From JBGPLH01 sp041486365 [NCBI: Thermodesulfobacteriota bacterium] (GTDB lineage: Bacteria > JAUYMQ01), in contig JBGPLH010000066.1 of NCBI GenBank assembly GCA_041486365.1, positions 1 to 12,358 on the forward strand: a stretch of DNA of 12,358 nt. Direction: 5' to 3'. Positions 1 to 7,091 of this stretch are shown here, in pieces; position 1 is the first letter of the stretch; the number at the start of each line of letters is the position of its first letter. The notes under the pieces are model-generated. The model saw nothing but the letters and a program-made list of their open reading frames with translations, was not told the origin of the DNA and did not search any database. Made by a program: the position numbers and the translations under genes.

Positions 1-445
1 TCCGCCCGAAGGTGCGCGACACCATGAGCCCCACGATGCCCGCCACGCGCCAGCAGTAACGATAGAGGTCCCTCCAGCGCGCGTAACGCACGGCCCCGAA
101 GTCCATGCGGAGCCCCGCGGCGAGCGAGCGGAAGTAGAAGAGCGGGATCCGGTAACGCGCGACGGCATCGGCCAGCCCGACGTACAGGAGGTTCGATCCG
201 GGCGCCGCGATGCGGCGCGGGAGGCCGCGGGCGATGGCGCGGAGCTGGCGCGCGGCCAGGGCCTCGGAGGGGCTCTCGTCCACGAGATCGTCGAGCCCGC
301 GCGTGTAGGCGTAGAGCGCCCAGATCGCGTGGCGCATGGGACGCGGCAGGAAGATCGACGCGAAGTAGAAGGTCCTGGCGTGATGGCGCGTGACGGCACG
401 GGCATAGCGCACGGAATCCGGGAGCAGCGGATGCGGTGCGCTCAT
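1..445 (-). CDS. Squalene/phytoene synthase family protein, C-terminal part beyond the window
   Basis: The protein is a trans-isoprenyl head-to-head synthase that would condense two prenyl diphosphates (GGPP to phytoene or FPP to squalene) at the membrane. The 148 visible residues start MSAPHPLLPD. Residues 25-57 show the family pattern: an aromatic FYFAS stretch, an LP.....AIWALYAY.R helix and the first aspartate-rich motif DDLVDE (52-57), which binds diphosphate through Mg2+. Residues 128-141 (YRYCWRVAGIVGLM) match the conserved Y.Y...VAG.VG segment. The second aspartate motif lies past the window edge, so an intact active site cannot be confirmed. The ATG at 445 overlaps the TGA of the upstream FAD oxidoreductase (ATGA), which implies translational coupling and a shared pathway. 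I am sure of the family. Phytoene versus squalene product is not decidable here, though the desaturase partner slightly favours a carotenoid-like or HpnE-like route. Confidence 0.88.
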   Translation of the reverse strand, partial: MSAPHPLLPDSVRYARAVTRHHARTFYFASIFLPRPMRHAIWALYAYTRGLDDLVDESPSEALAARQLRAIARGLPRRIAAPGSNLLYVGLADAVARYRIPLFYFRSLAAGLRMDFGAVRYARWRDLYRYCWRVAGIVGLMVSRTFGR

Positions 446-2076
446 CGCGATGCGGAGAGCCGCGCGATGCCGCGCTCGAGCCCCGCTGCCGCGCGACCGA
501 GCCAGGGGCGCAGGGCGAGCAGCGCCGCGATCCGCCCGGAGATGGCCGCGGAGGGGACGCCGCCGGGCCAGAGCGCGTAGTGGCCGGCCGCAAAGAGGCC
601 GCGCACGGGCGTGGTGATCGCCGTGTAGCGGTCGCGGAGCACGCTCCGGTCGGGATCGAACGTCCAGCCCGCCGTGGCGCCGCCGGTGTTCAGCGTGAAG
701 CGCTCCGCGGACAGCGGCGTACCGACATCGCTGTAGAGGATCTTTCCGGAGAGATCCGGGATGAGCGCCTCGGCCGTCGCCACCATCTCGTCGGTCACGC
801 GGCGCTTCAGATCCCGGTAGGTCTCCTTCGTCGGATCGAGGAGCCGCCCCCAGCGCGAGAGCCACGCGGCCGGGGCCATCGTCTGGAGCACGAGCACGCT
901 CCTCCCGGCGGGCGCGAGCGACGGATCGGTGAGGCTCGGGCAGCTCACCTCGAGCCAGGCGCCGCGGTGAAGGTGCGGATCGTCGGCGCTGTCGGGATCG
1001 TGCACATCGAAGTCCGGAAAGAAGAAGATGTGATGCGTGCGAAGGAGGGGAGCGAGCTGCTCCGGCGAGAGATCGACTCCGAGGTAGACGCTGGTGAGGG
1101 CCTCCGAGGGCACCGCCGAAACCAGGTCCTCCCGGAGATCGCGGGGCACCGCGTCCTCCGGGAGGAGATCCCGGTAGAGCGCCTTCATGTCGCCGCAGGC
1201 GATCACCGTGTCCGCGGCGATCCGCTCGCCGCCCGCCGTCTCCACGCCCGACACCCGTCCCCGCTCCACGAGAATCCGCGTGACCGTTTCCTTGAAGCGG
1301 ACCTCCCCGCCCCGCTCCCCGAGCGCGTCCACGAGGCCGTCGCAGAAGGCCTGCAGCCCGCCCATCGGGTACCAGTAGTCGTGCACCCAGCAGCGGAGGA
1401 AGCCGGCGAAGACCGCCCAGGACATGTTCTTGTAGCCGATCCGCGACACGAATCCCCGGAGGACCGGATCGGTGAGATGGGCCTCGGCGAAGGCGCGCGC
1501 GCCGGTGTTCATCATGCGCCGGAGAGCGCGCGCGTGCCGGGCCACGTGAAGCGCCGCGCGGGCGAGGGCCCAGGCACGGGCAGGGCCGCGCCGCTCGAGC
1601 GGCGCGCCTTCGCCCAGCACCGGCGAGAGAACCCGGTCGCCCTCTCGCAGCGCACGGAACAGCGATCGCACGCCCTCCGCGTCCCCGGGGAACGCGCCGA
1701 GAAAGGCGTTCTCCAGGCGCCCGAAGGAATCGATCACCGCGTCCATGCCGGGCGCGACGAGCCTGTAGTTCGTCCGTCGGAAACGGAAGCGATCGAGAAG
1801 ATCGAGGTCGCGCAGCAGGGGGAACACGATCCCGAGCTGCTCGAAGGACTGGTCGCCGGCGTCGAAGCGAAACCCCTTGCGCGTGAAGCCGTTCAGGCAG
1901 CCACCCGCCTGGTAGTTGTGCTCCAGGACCAGCGGCGGGCGCCCTCCGCGGGCGAGGAAATGGGCCGCGAACAGCCCCGCCACGCCGGCCCCGATGACCA
2001 CGGGGCGGCGGCCGGAGGGTTCGGGACGGGCCTTCAGGCGCTCCATCCGGGCGAGCCTATCAGAAAACCTCCGCAT
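442..2076 (-). CDS. FAD-dependent phytoene desaturase/CrtISO/retinol saturase-type oxidoreductase
   Basis: This 544-residue flavoprotein belongs to the broad CrtI/CrtO/CrtISO/RetSat amine-oxidase-like superfamily, which desaturates, saturates or isomerises polyprenyl chains. The N-terminal dinucleotide-binding motif VVIGAGVAGL is at residues 26-35, with an acidic residue ending beta-2 in LVLEH (E52) and a second glycine-rich AGG (57-59). Near the C-terminus, at about 493-515, is the FAD-closing segment GLFAAGHYALWPGGVP...SGR typical of the family. It is slightly longer than CrtI (about 490-510 aa). Its TGA overlaps the ATG of the squalene/phytoene synthase gene, so the two are one operon acting on the same isoprenoid. 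The start is uncertain: ATG 2076 has little Shine-Dalgarno signal, and ATG 2046 (residue 11) is closer to the FAD motif and equally plausible. Exact substrate is unknown; hopanoid, carotenoid and 4,4'-diapo routes remain possible. Confidence 0.85.
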   Translation of the reverse strand: MRRFSDRLARMERLKARPEPSGRRPVVIGAGVAGLFAAHFLARGGRPPLVLEHNYQAGGCLNGFTRKGFRFDAGDQSFEQLGIVFPLLRDLDLLDRFRFRRTNYRLVAPGMDAVIDSFGRLENAFLGAFPGDAEGVRSLFRALREGDRVLSPVLGEGAPLERRGPARAWALARAALHVARHARALRRMMNTGARAFAEAHLTDPVLRGFVSRIGYKNMSWAVFAGFLRCWVHDYWYPMGGLQAFCDGLVDALGERGGEVRFKETVTRILVERGRVSGVETAGGERIAADTVIACGDMKALYRDLLPEDAVPRDLREDLVSAVPSEALTSVYLGVDLSPEQLAPLLRTHHIFFFPDFDVHDPDSADDPHLHRGAWLEVSCPSLTDPSLAPAGRSVLVLQTMAPAAWLSRWGRLLDPTKETYRDLKRRVTDEMVATAEALIPDLSGKILYSDVGTPLSAERFTLNTGGATAGWTFDPDRSVLRDRYTAITTPVRGLFAAGHYALWPGGVPSAAISGRIAALLALRPWLGRAAAGLERGIARLSASR

Positions 2077-2149
2077 CCGCCGCGCCCGGGTGCCCCGGCG
2101 ATCCGGCGGCTGCTGGCGCGAACACCGCGGCTTCGATTACCCTGAGCCC

Positions 2150-3253
2150 ATGGCTCCGGGAAACGGTGAGAGAACGGGCGAAGCCTCCGTCGTGGACGCG
2201 GGGGAGGCCACGGCGCTCCTGCGCGCGCGGGCGCTCGCGCTCGGCCTCACGCGCGTCGGGATAGCCGCAGCGGAGGCCTGGCCCGAATCGAACGCGCTCA
2301 CGGAGTGGCTGGCCCGCGGCTACGATGGAACGATGGACTGGATGGCGAAGAGCGCCGGGAAACGCCTCGACGTCCGGCGGTTCCTGCCGACCGCCCGGGC
2401 TGTCCTCTGCGCCGCGCTCACGTACCACACCGACCGCCCCCTCTCCACGGATCCCCGCGATCCGGATCGCGGCTGGATCGCCCGCTACGCCTGGGGACGC
2501 GACTATCACCGCGTGCTGGAGAAGCGCCTGCGAAAGGTGGCCCGGCAGATCCGATCGATCTGGCCCGGCGCGCGCTGCGCGGTGCGGGTGGACACGGGGC
2601 CTATCCTCGAGCACGTGGCGGCGGCTCGGGCGGGGCTGGGCTGGATCGGGAAGAACGCCTGCCTGATCGATCGGGAGGCCGGAAGCTTTCTCTTCCTCGG
2701 CGAGATCGTGACGGAGGCGCCCCTCGTCCCCGATCGACCCGAGGCGGATCATTGCGGCACCTGCACGCGCTGCATCGACGCCTGCCCCACGCAGGCCATC
2801 GTGGCCCCGGGCGTGCTCGACGCGCGCCGCTGCATCTCCTACCTGACGATCGAGCACGCGGGCGCCATCGACGCGGATCTGCGGCCCGCCATGGGGACCC
2901 ACGTCTTCGGCTGCGACGTCTGTCAGGACGTCTGCCCCTGGAACCGGCACGCACCGGCGGACGCGCTCCCCGATTTCCTTCCGCGGCCGGGGCGGGAGGC
3001 GCCGCGCCTGGACGATCTGCTCGAGACGCTGCGCGGAGGCTTCGAGGATTTCGTCCGCGCGTCCGCGCTCCGGCGCGCGCCGCTCTCCCGATGGCTCCGC
3101 AACGTCGCCGTCGCGATGGGGAACTCCGGGGAGCGCCGCTTCGAGAAGCCGCTCGCGGGGCTCCTCGAACACGCGGATCCCGAGGTGCGCGAACACGCGG
3201 CGTGGGCCCTGGCACGCCTTCACGCGCGCGGCGCGACGCGTTCTCCGGAGTAA
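2150..3253 (+). CDS. queG: Epoxyqueuosine reductase QueG
   Basis: QueG is the cobalamin- and [4Fe-4S]-dependent cytoplasmic enzyme that reduces epoxyqueuosine to queuosine at wobble position 34 of tRNAs for Asp, Asn, His and Tyr. The 367-residue product has the family layout: a corrinoid-binding N-terminal domain, the segment RVDTGPILEH with the conserved aspartate (D148, catalytic acid by homology), AGLGWIGKN (161-169), and a double-ferredoxin domain with C202, C205, C208, C212, C228, C255, C258 and C262 (CGTCTRCIDACP and CDVCQDVCPWN). A C-terminal HEAT-like helical repeat (about 329-357) is usual for QueG. All key residues are present and length is normal. The reading frame stays open upstream to 1916, but homology begins near residue 20, so ATG 2150 is preferred although its Shine-Dalgarno is weak. 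The gene stands alone, divergent from the isoprenoid pair; no other queuosine gene is visible. Confidence 0.95.
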   Translation: MAPGNGERTGEASVVDAGEATALLRARALALGLTRVGIAAAEAWPESNALTEWLARGYDGTMDWMAKSAGKRLDVRRFLPTARAVLCAALTYHTDRPLSTDPRDPDRGWIARYAWGRDYHRVLEKRLRKVARQIRSIWPGARCAVRVDTGPILEHVAAARAGLGWIGKNACLIDREAGSFLFLGEIVTEAPLVPDRPEADHCGTCTRCIDACPTQAIVAPGVLDARRCISYLTIEHAGAIDADLRPAMGTHVFGCDVCQDVCPWNRHAPADALPDFLPRPGREAPRLDDLLETLRGGFEDFVRASALRRAPLSRWLRNVAVAMGNSGERRFEKPLAGLLEHADPEVREHAAWALARLHARGATRSPE

Positions 3254-3260
3254 CACGAGC

Positions 3261-3288
3261 AACGCCCCGGGGTTCCCTCCGGGGCGTT
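3261..3288. terminator. Hairpin terminator between convergent genes
   Basis: Seven bases after the queG stop, AACGCCCCGG (3261-3270) pairs perfectly with CCGGGGCGTT (3279-3288). Two more inner pairs (one G-U) leave a TTCC tetraloop. The stem is long and GC-rich, but neither side is followed by a clear T tract (CGTCTATC on the plus side). It sits between the 3' ends of queG and the minus-strand beta-helix gene (stop at 3334), so it probably stops or protects transcripts from both directions. This is inferred from position and structure only. Confidence 0.7.
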
Positions 3289-3333
3289 CGTCTATCGAGG
3301 CGCTCTTGATGCGGCGCGGGACCGGCGCGCCTC

Positions 3334-5472
3334 CTATTGGAATCCGGGCGGCGGGGTAAAGCCAGGGCTGAACTGGTTCAATTTGCCCGCGTTGTTCGTG
3401 CCCTGGTTCACGAGGTCGCAGAGCGAGCCCCCGCCACAAACGTCTGGTGTGGGATCCGCGGCATTCGCCGCTACGTCTCGGTTGTTGCGCACGATATTGC
3501 TCTCCAGCAGGGTCCCCTGCACCTGCTCGCGAAGCAGGATTCCCACGTCCTGCCGGTTCGAGCCCAGGGGCTCCACCGTGTTCTGCTTCATCACCACGCC
3601 GAACGCCTCGTCCACGATCCCTCCGTGGAGGTTGTCGCGGACGAAGTTCGCGAAGACCTCGCTCCCCTCGGCGCTGCCGTTCGCATCGCTCGTCAGGAAG
3701 ATCCCGAAGCCCGAGTTCCCCGTGATCGTACTGTTGCGGATCCGGGTCCCCCGCCCCGTCGACTCGATCCCGACACCCGTCGTGCTCGCCGGCCCGTTCT
3801 GGTTCGCGACCACCTGGTAGAGGATGTTGCCGACGCCGAACACCTCGAAGCCCATCGACGAGTTCCCCAGGGCCGTGCAGCGCTGGACGATGTTCCCCTG
3901 CCCCGCGATGCCGAAGCCCACGTCGTTCCCCGTCGCGACGTTCCCCGTGTACACCGCGCTGTCGGAGGACTGGAAGGAGGCAAAGCCGAACGAGAGGTTA
4001 CCTTCCGCGGTGTTGCTCGTGACCTCGGCCCCCGGCCCCTCGATGAAGAAGCCGCTCGCAGGCTGCCGCCTCGCGGTGCAGGACTTGATCAGCGGCTTGA
4101 CCGCGGTGAAGTCCACGAAGATCCCGTTCCGGCCGGTCGTGTCGACGCAGGTCCCCGCCATGCTCCCGGTGCAGCAGGCGAGCGGCACGCCCGCGCCGGT
4201 GCACGTGTTGTTGGAGGTGCAGTTGCCCGCCCCCTTTCCGCTGCAGCAGGGGAAGGGGGTGTTCGCGGCGGTGCAGGCGTTGTTGGGCGCGCACTTGCCT
4301 GCCCCGGGGCCCGTGCAGCACGTGTACGGGGCGCCCGCGGCGGTGCACACACCGTTGAACACGCGCGTGCCGGCGTCGAGCGTGAGGAACGACAGGTCGA
4401 CGAAGTCGCTGCGCTCGACGTGCAGAGCGTCGAAGCCGTCCGGGGCCCGCAGCGTGAAGCCCTGGATCTTCACCTGCCTCCCGCGCTTGAGCGCGGTGCC
4501 GGCCGTGACGCAGGCGCCATTGGGTTTTGGCAGCCCCACCGGGACCGCCTGCACGTCGTCCGCGGCCGCCGTGGTGTCGCAGATCCAGTTCGGGCCCGCC
4601 TTGACCTGCTTGTTCGGGACATCCAGGACGTCATCACCCGTCGCCGCCGATGTGTTCAGAATGCCGTCCTGGCCGGCGGTCACGCATGCGCCGTTCGGGT
4701 CGCCGCTGCCCACGGGGACCGTCTGCACGTCGCCCACGGCCGCCGTCGTCGTGCAGATCCCGTTCGCGCCGGAATTGATCGTGTTCGTGTCGATGTTCCG
4801 AACGTCGTCGCCCGTGACGGCCATCGAGTTACAGATCCCGTCGGGCCCGCTGTTGATCGCCACCGGCATGGCGGTCGCGACGTCGTCGCCCGAAGGCGTC
4901 GTCTCCAGCATCCCGTTCACGCCGGCGCCGACGCAGGAGGTGCTGGGCGTCCCCTGTCCCACGGGGAGCGACTGCACGTCGGCGGGGTCGGCGGTGGTAT
5001 CGCAGATACCGTTCGGACCCGAGTTGACGATGAGCGCGGGGATGACCTGGTCGTCGCCCGACGCCACGGCGGTGTCGAGGACGTTGTCGGCGCCCGTCGA
5101 GACGCAGGTCGAGAAGCCCTGTCCCCTCCCGACCGCGCGCGCCTGCGTGTCACCCGCGGGCGCGGCCGTCGTGAGCCCGTCGCTCGACATGATCTGGATC
5201 GCGTGGCTCGAGGTCCCCAGGACGAGGGTGCTCTCGGGGGCCGCGCCGACCACGGTGAGCCGCTGCTTCCCCGCGATCACGACCGATTCGTTGTAGGTGC
5301 CGGCGTAAACCCGGATCGAGTCGCCGTCCACGGAGGCGTCCACCGCGGCCTGGATGGTCGTGAAGGGCTTTCCGGGACCGACGAGAAGAATGTTTGCGCC
5401 CCCGGCGGCGGAAGCCGCGGACGGCGGGCCGAGGAGGAAGGCAGCCAGGAGGGCGAGGGATGGAGAGCGCAT
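3334..5472 (-). CDS. Secreted right-handed beta-helix protein with two inserted Cys-containing repeat arrays
   Basis: The 712-residue product starts with a signal peptide (MRSPSLALLAAFLLGPPSAA, cleavage near 22-24). The NosD/pectate-lyase-type opening follows: PFTTIQAAVD...GDSIRVYAGTY (36-60), then parallel beta-helix coils with regular G-N-x-[VI] turns to about residue 665. Two stretches do not fit the helix. Residues 107-325 are a degenerate GDDV/NSGPNGIC repeat, and residues 375-446 are three 24-residue units with C-CC-C cysteines. It probably acts outside the inner membrane as a surface, carbohydrate-binding or scaffold protein. No catalytic residues can be assigned and no sorting tail or lipobox is seen. 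The start at 5472 is chosen because the signal peptide begins there and GGAG lies about 9 bases upstream; the frame stays open to 5718 but codes no plausible leader. The adjacent upstream gene encodes a shorter, apparent paralogue. Function unknown. Confidence 0.82.
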   Translation of the reverse strand: MRSPSLALLAAFLLGPPSAASAAGGANILLVGPGKPFTTIQAAVDASVDGDSIRVYAGTYNESVVIAGKQRLTVVGAAPESTLVLGTSSHAIQIMSSDGLTTAAPAGDTQARAVGRGQGFSTCVSTGADNVLDTAVASGDDQVIPALIVNSGPNGICDTTADPADVQSLPVGQGTPSTSCVGAGVNGMLETTPSGDDVATAMPVAINSGPDGICNSMAVTGDDVRNIDTNTINSGANGICTTTAAVGDVQTVPVGSGDPNGACVTAGQDGILNTSAATGDDVLDVPNKQVKAGPNWICDTTAAADDVQAVPVGLPKPNGACVTAGTALKRGRQVKIQGFTLRAPDGFDALHVERSDFVDLSFLTLDAGTRVFNGVCTAAGAPYTCCTGPGAGKCAPNNACTAANTPFPCCSGKGAGNCTSNNTCTGAGVPLACCTGSMAGTCVDTTGRNGIFVDFTAVKPLIKSCTARRQPASGFFIEGPGAEVTSNTAEGNLSFGFASFQSSDSAVYTGNVATGNDVGFGIAGQGNIVQRCTALGNSSMGFEVFGVGNILYQVVANQNGPASTTGVGIESTGRGTRIRNSTITGNSGFGIFLTSDANGSAEGSEVFANFVRDNLHGGIVDEAFGVVMKQNTVEPLGSNRQDVGILLREQVQGTLLESNIVRNNRDVAANAADPTPDVCGGGSLCDLVNQGTNNAGKLNQFSPGFTPPPGFQ
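4135..4350 (-). repeat. Three 24-residue (72-bp) C-CC-C units
   Basis: Residues 375-398, 399-422 and 423-446 of the long beta-helix protein are three units of exactly 24 residues with cysteines always at unit positions 2, 11, 12 and 20 and a shared core .CT.A..P..CC.G..AG.C. There are no length changes between copies. Twelve cysteines in 72 residues of an exported protein suggest a small disulfide-stabilised array. Helix coils flank it on both sides (LDAGTRVFNG before, GRNGIFVDF after). Confidence 0.82.
4498..5154 (-). repeat. Coding array of NSGPNGIC / GDDV double repeats
   Basis: Residues 107-325 of the long beta-helix protein consist of alternating A half-units (consensus NSGPNGICDTTA..DDVQ.VPVG) and B half-units (consensus CV.AG.DGIL.T.A.GDDV). 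Each carries one cysteine: C123, C157, C180, C214, C240, C263, C298 and C321. Cys spacings of 34/23 give a double unit of 57-58 residues, or about 171-174 bp. The array opens inside an A tail (GDTQARAVGRGQG) and ends inside a B head (CVTAG), after which helix coils resume at VKIQGFTL. Copies are clearly diverged, so this is an old duplication and not a recent DNA slippage product. Confidence 0.75.
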
Positions 5473-5634
5473 GAAGGGTCTCCGCCGCGGGCGGCCAAAG
5501 GTCCCGCGCCCGGAGGTCCCGACCGCAGGGAGGGCCGACTCTGAGGATGCGCGGGCCGACAAGGTCTGACTTGATTCCTGCCTATAGGTTCTTCTTCGAC
5601 CGCGCGCGGGCGCGGCTTGAGGCGATGAAGCAAA

Positions 5635-5660
5635 GGGGGCCCGGAATCCCCGGCGCCCCC
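5635..5660 (-). terminator. Candidate terminator of the 414-aa beta-helix gene
   Basis: On the minus strand, 23 bases after the stop at 5684, GGGGGC(g)CCGG pairs with CCGGGCCCCC. This gives a 10-bp stem with one bulged G and a five-base loop GGATT, followed by TTTGCTTC. The T tract is short, so strength is uncertain. It would separate transcription of the two beta-helix genes. I saw no convincing sigma70 promoter in the remaining bases up to 5473. Confidence 0.5.
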
Positions 5661-5683
5661 CAGCGCTGCCGATCTTCGGGCTC

Positions 5684-6928
5684 CTACCGCAGGTTCGCGG
5701 GCGGGTCGTTCGGGTCACTCGGCGCCCGGGTGTTCTGCAGGCCGTTGTTGTCCGGGTCGACCACGGTGTAACCGATCCCGGTTCCCGATCCGGAAGCCAC
5801 GCTCACGCGGTTGCTCTGGAAGAAGTTCGCCACCCCCGACGGCGCATCCACTGCCGGGTTCAACAGACTGTCGAAATTGCCGGAGCTCACACGCGTGATC
5901 GTGTTGGTCTGTATGAAATTCTTGTCCCCCGTGATCCGCACCTGGTCGAGCTTATTCGTACTGATGGTGGAGAGCTGAAGGGCGTTGCCGCTGCCGCCGA
6001 TCCTGACGCCGTCGCTCGCGTTCCTGAAGACGGAGCAGGTGTTGATCCGGTTGCCGGTCCCCTCCTCCCAGAATCCCATCCCTGCCCCCATGGGGCCCGT
6101 CGCGCTCGAGTTGCCCGCGATGTTGCGGAAGTGGATGACGCCGGTGCTGGCGGCGGTGTCGTGGAACTGCGCCACGATGTTATCCTTCGCGTTGTTCTGC
6201 TGGACGATGGCCCCGGGGCCGTCGAAGCGGTACCCCTCGTCCTGCACGTTGCCGGTCGCGAGGTTCTCGTCGGCCTTGCAGCGCGTCACCATCACGTTGG
6301 AGCCGGGCACGTGGATCCCGACCAGCTCGTTGTCGTTGGCGATGACGCTCGTCACCTCGCCGTCCGTGGAGCCGTTCTCGACGCCGTCGCCTCCGTTGTT
6401 GTTGAGCGTCGAGGACAGGACCCGCGCGCGGGTGCTCGCCGTGTCGATGTGGATCGCGTCGCCCGTCGCGAAGAAAGCGAGGAGGCTGCTGGTCGGCGCC
6501 GTGCGGATGTTCTGGAGCGTCACGCGGTGGGCGCTCAGGACGTCGATCCCGTCCCCTCCACCCGACCCGACGAGAAAATTACTGATAGTGATGTTGTAGG
6601 CGTTGCCCATGACGGTGAAGGCCGCTCCGGCGCCCGGCTTGTTGCTCGCGTTCGAGCCGCCCGTGATCGTGAGCTTGGTGAAGGGCAGGCCGTCCCCCGT
6701 CAAGCAGGCGGAAGTGTTCCCGGCCAAATTGATCACTACGGCCTGGCTGCAAGTCCCAACCACGGAGATGGTGTCTCCCGAGCACGAGTCGTCGACGGCG
6801 GATTGAATGTCCGTGTAGGGCGCCCCCCCGCCGCAGTTCACCTGCCGACTCACCGCGCGGGCCTCCCCCGCCAGGCCTGCGAGCAGGGCGACGAGCGCGG
6901 CGAAGATCATTCCCCCCCGTAGAATCAT
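5684..6928 (-). CDS. Secreted right-handed beta-helix protein (NosD/pectate-lyase-like)
   Basis: The 414-residue product begins with a signal peptide (hydrophobic 7-20, AxA site GEARA at 21-25). It then has PYTDIQSAVD..CSGDTISVVGT (37-59), the same opening as in the neighbouring long protein. Residues about 60-350 are beta-helix coils marked by repeated short runs such as GDGIDV, GDAIHI, GDGVEN, LVGIHV and DGVRIGG, each ending a coil. Four cysteines near the start (32, 49, 60, 75) may pair after export. No catalytic triad, lipobox or membrane anchor is visible, so it is probably periplasmic or released. ATG 6928 is chosen because AGGAGAGG lies 7 bases upstream and the signal peptide begins there; the frame stays open to 7156 without plausible coding. 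Substrate unknown; binding of polysaccharide or a structural role is only an inference from the fold. Confidence 0.83.
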   Translation of the reverse strand: MILRGGMIFAALVALLAGLAGEARAVSRQVNCGGGAPYTDIQSAVDDSCSGDTISVVGTCSQAVVINLAGNTSACLTGDGLPFTKLTITGGSNASNKPGAGAAFTVMGNAYNITISNFLVGSGGGDGIDVLSAHRVTLQNIRTAPTSSLLAFFATGDAIHIDTASTRARVLSSTLNNNGGDGVENGSTDGEVTSVIANDNELVGIHVPGSNVMVTRCKADENLATGNVQDEGYRFDGPGAIVQQNNAKDNIVAQFHDTAASTGVIHFRNIAGNSSATGPMGAGMGFWEEGTGNRINTCSVFRNASDGVRIGGSGNALQLSTISTNKLDQVRITGDKNFIQTNTITRVSSGNFDSLLNPAVDAPSGVANFFQSNRVSVASGSGTGIGYTVVDPDNNGLQNTRAPSDPNDPPANLR

Positions 6929-6935
6929 CGAAGAA

Positions 6936-6943
6936 CCTCTCCT
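6936..6943 (-). promoter_or_regulatory. Strong Shine-Dalgarno that fixes the start at 6928
   Basis: On the minus strand AGGAGAGG precedes ATG 6928 with a 7-base spacer. This supports the short form of the 414-aa beta-helix protein over upstream in-frame starts at 7156 or 7030. Confidence 0.75.
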
Positions 6944-7055
6944 GGGTAGCGTGATGGTGAGGCCGTCCCCCCTGCACGCGCGCGGACCGGGGCTACTTTC
7001 TTCAGGGGGAGAGCTGGCATCCGAGGACATCTGGGACAGGCGGAAAATCGGCTGA

Positions 7056-7084
7056 ACCCTAGCCGCCGAGGGGAGATTTGTCAA
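7056..7084 (-). promoter_or_regulatory. Candidate sigma70-type promoter for the 414-aa beta-helix gene
   Basis: On the minus strand a perfect -35 TTGACA (7084-7079) is followed after 17 bases by TAGGGT (7061-7056), matching TATAAT at three of six positions. Transcription would start near 7049 and give a leader of about 120 bases before ATG 6928. The -35 box begins 7 bases past the stop of the upstream aldo/keto reductase gene. The -10 is weak, so this is a good candidate and not a certainty. Confidence 0.5.
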
Positions 7085-7091
7085 CCTGTAC

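Noticed and set aside
436-2145. Plus-strand open frame of 569 codons opposite the FAD oxidoreductase
   Set aside because: The opposite strand carries a full FAD-binding protein. This frame is low-complexity Arg/Glu/Ala and spans the overlap with the neighbour.
2077-2149. Promoters in the divergent gap between the FAD oxidoreductase and queG
   Set aside because: No paired -35/-10 with acceptable spacing was found on either strand; GATTAC at 2135-2140 alone is too weak.
2060-3439. Minus-strand open frame of 459 codons opposite queG
   Set aside because: queG is unambiguous on the plus strand. The frame crosses the hairpin at 3261-3288 and has no recognisable features.
4135-5154. The repeat region as a CRISPR or mobile repeat array
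   Set aside because: The repeats are in frame, diverged and protein-level, with no identical DNA repeats, spacers or flanking cas genes.
3337-5544. Plus-strand open frame of 735 codons opposite the long beta-helix gene
   Set aside because: It lies antisense to a gene with a signal peptide and coherent repeats, is Arg/His/Val/Ala rich with no domain, and is expected from GC-rich third positions.
6968-7009. CCCCCTG/CAGGGGG inverted repeat as a terminator of the aldo/keto reductase gene
   Set aside because: The loop is 28 bases and no T tract follows on the minus strand. It also lies downstream of the candidate promoter for the next gene.
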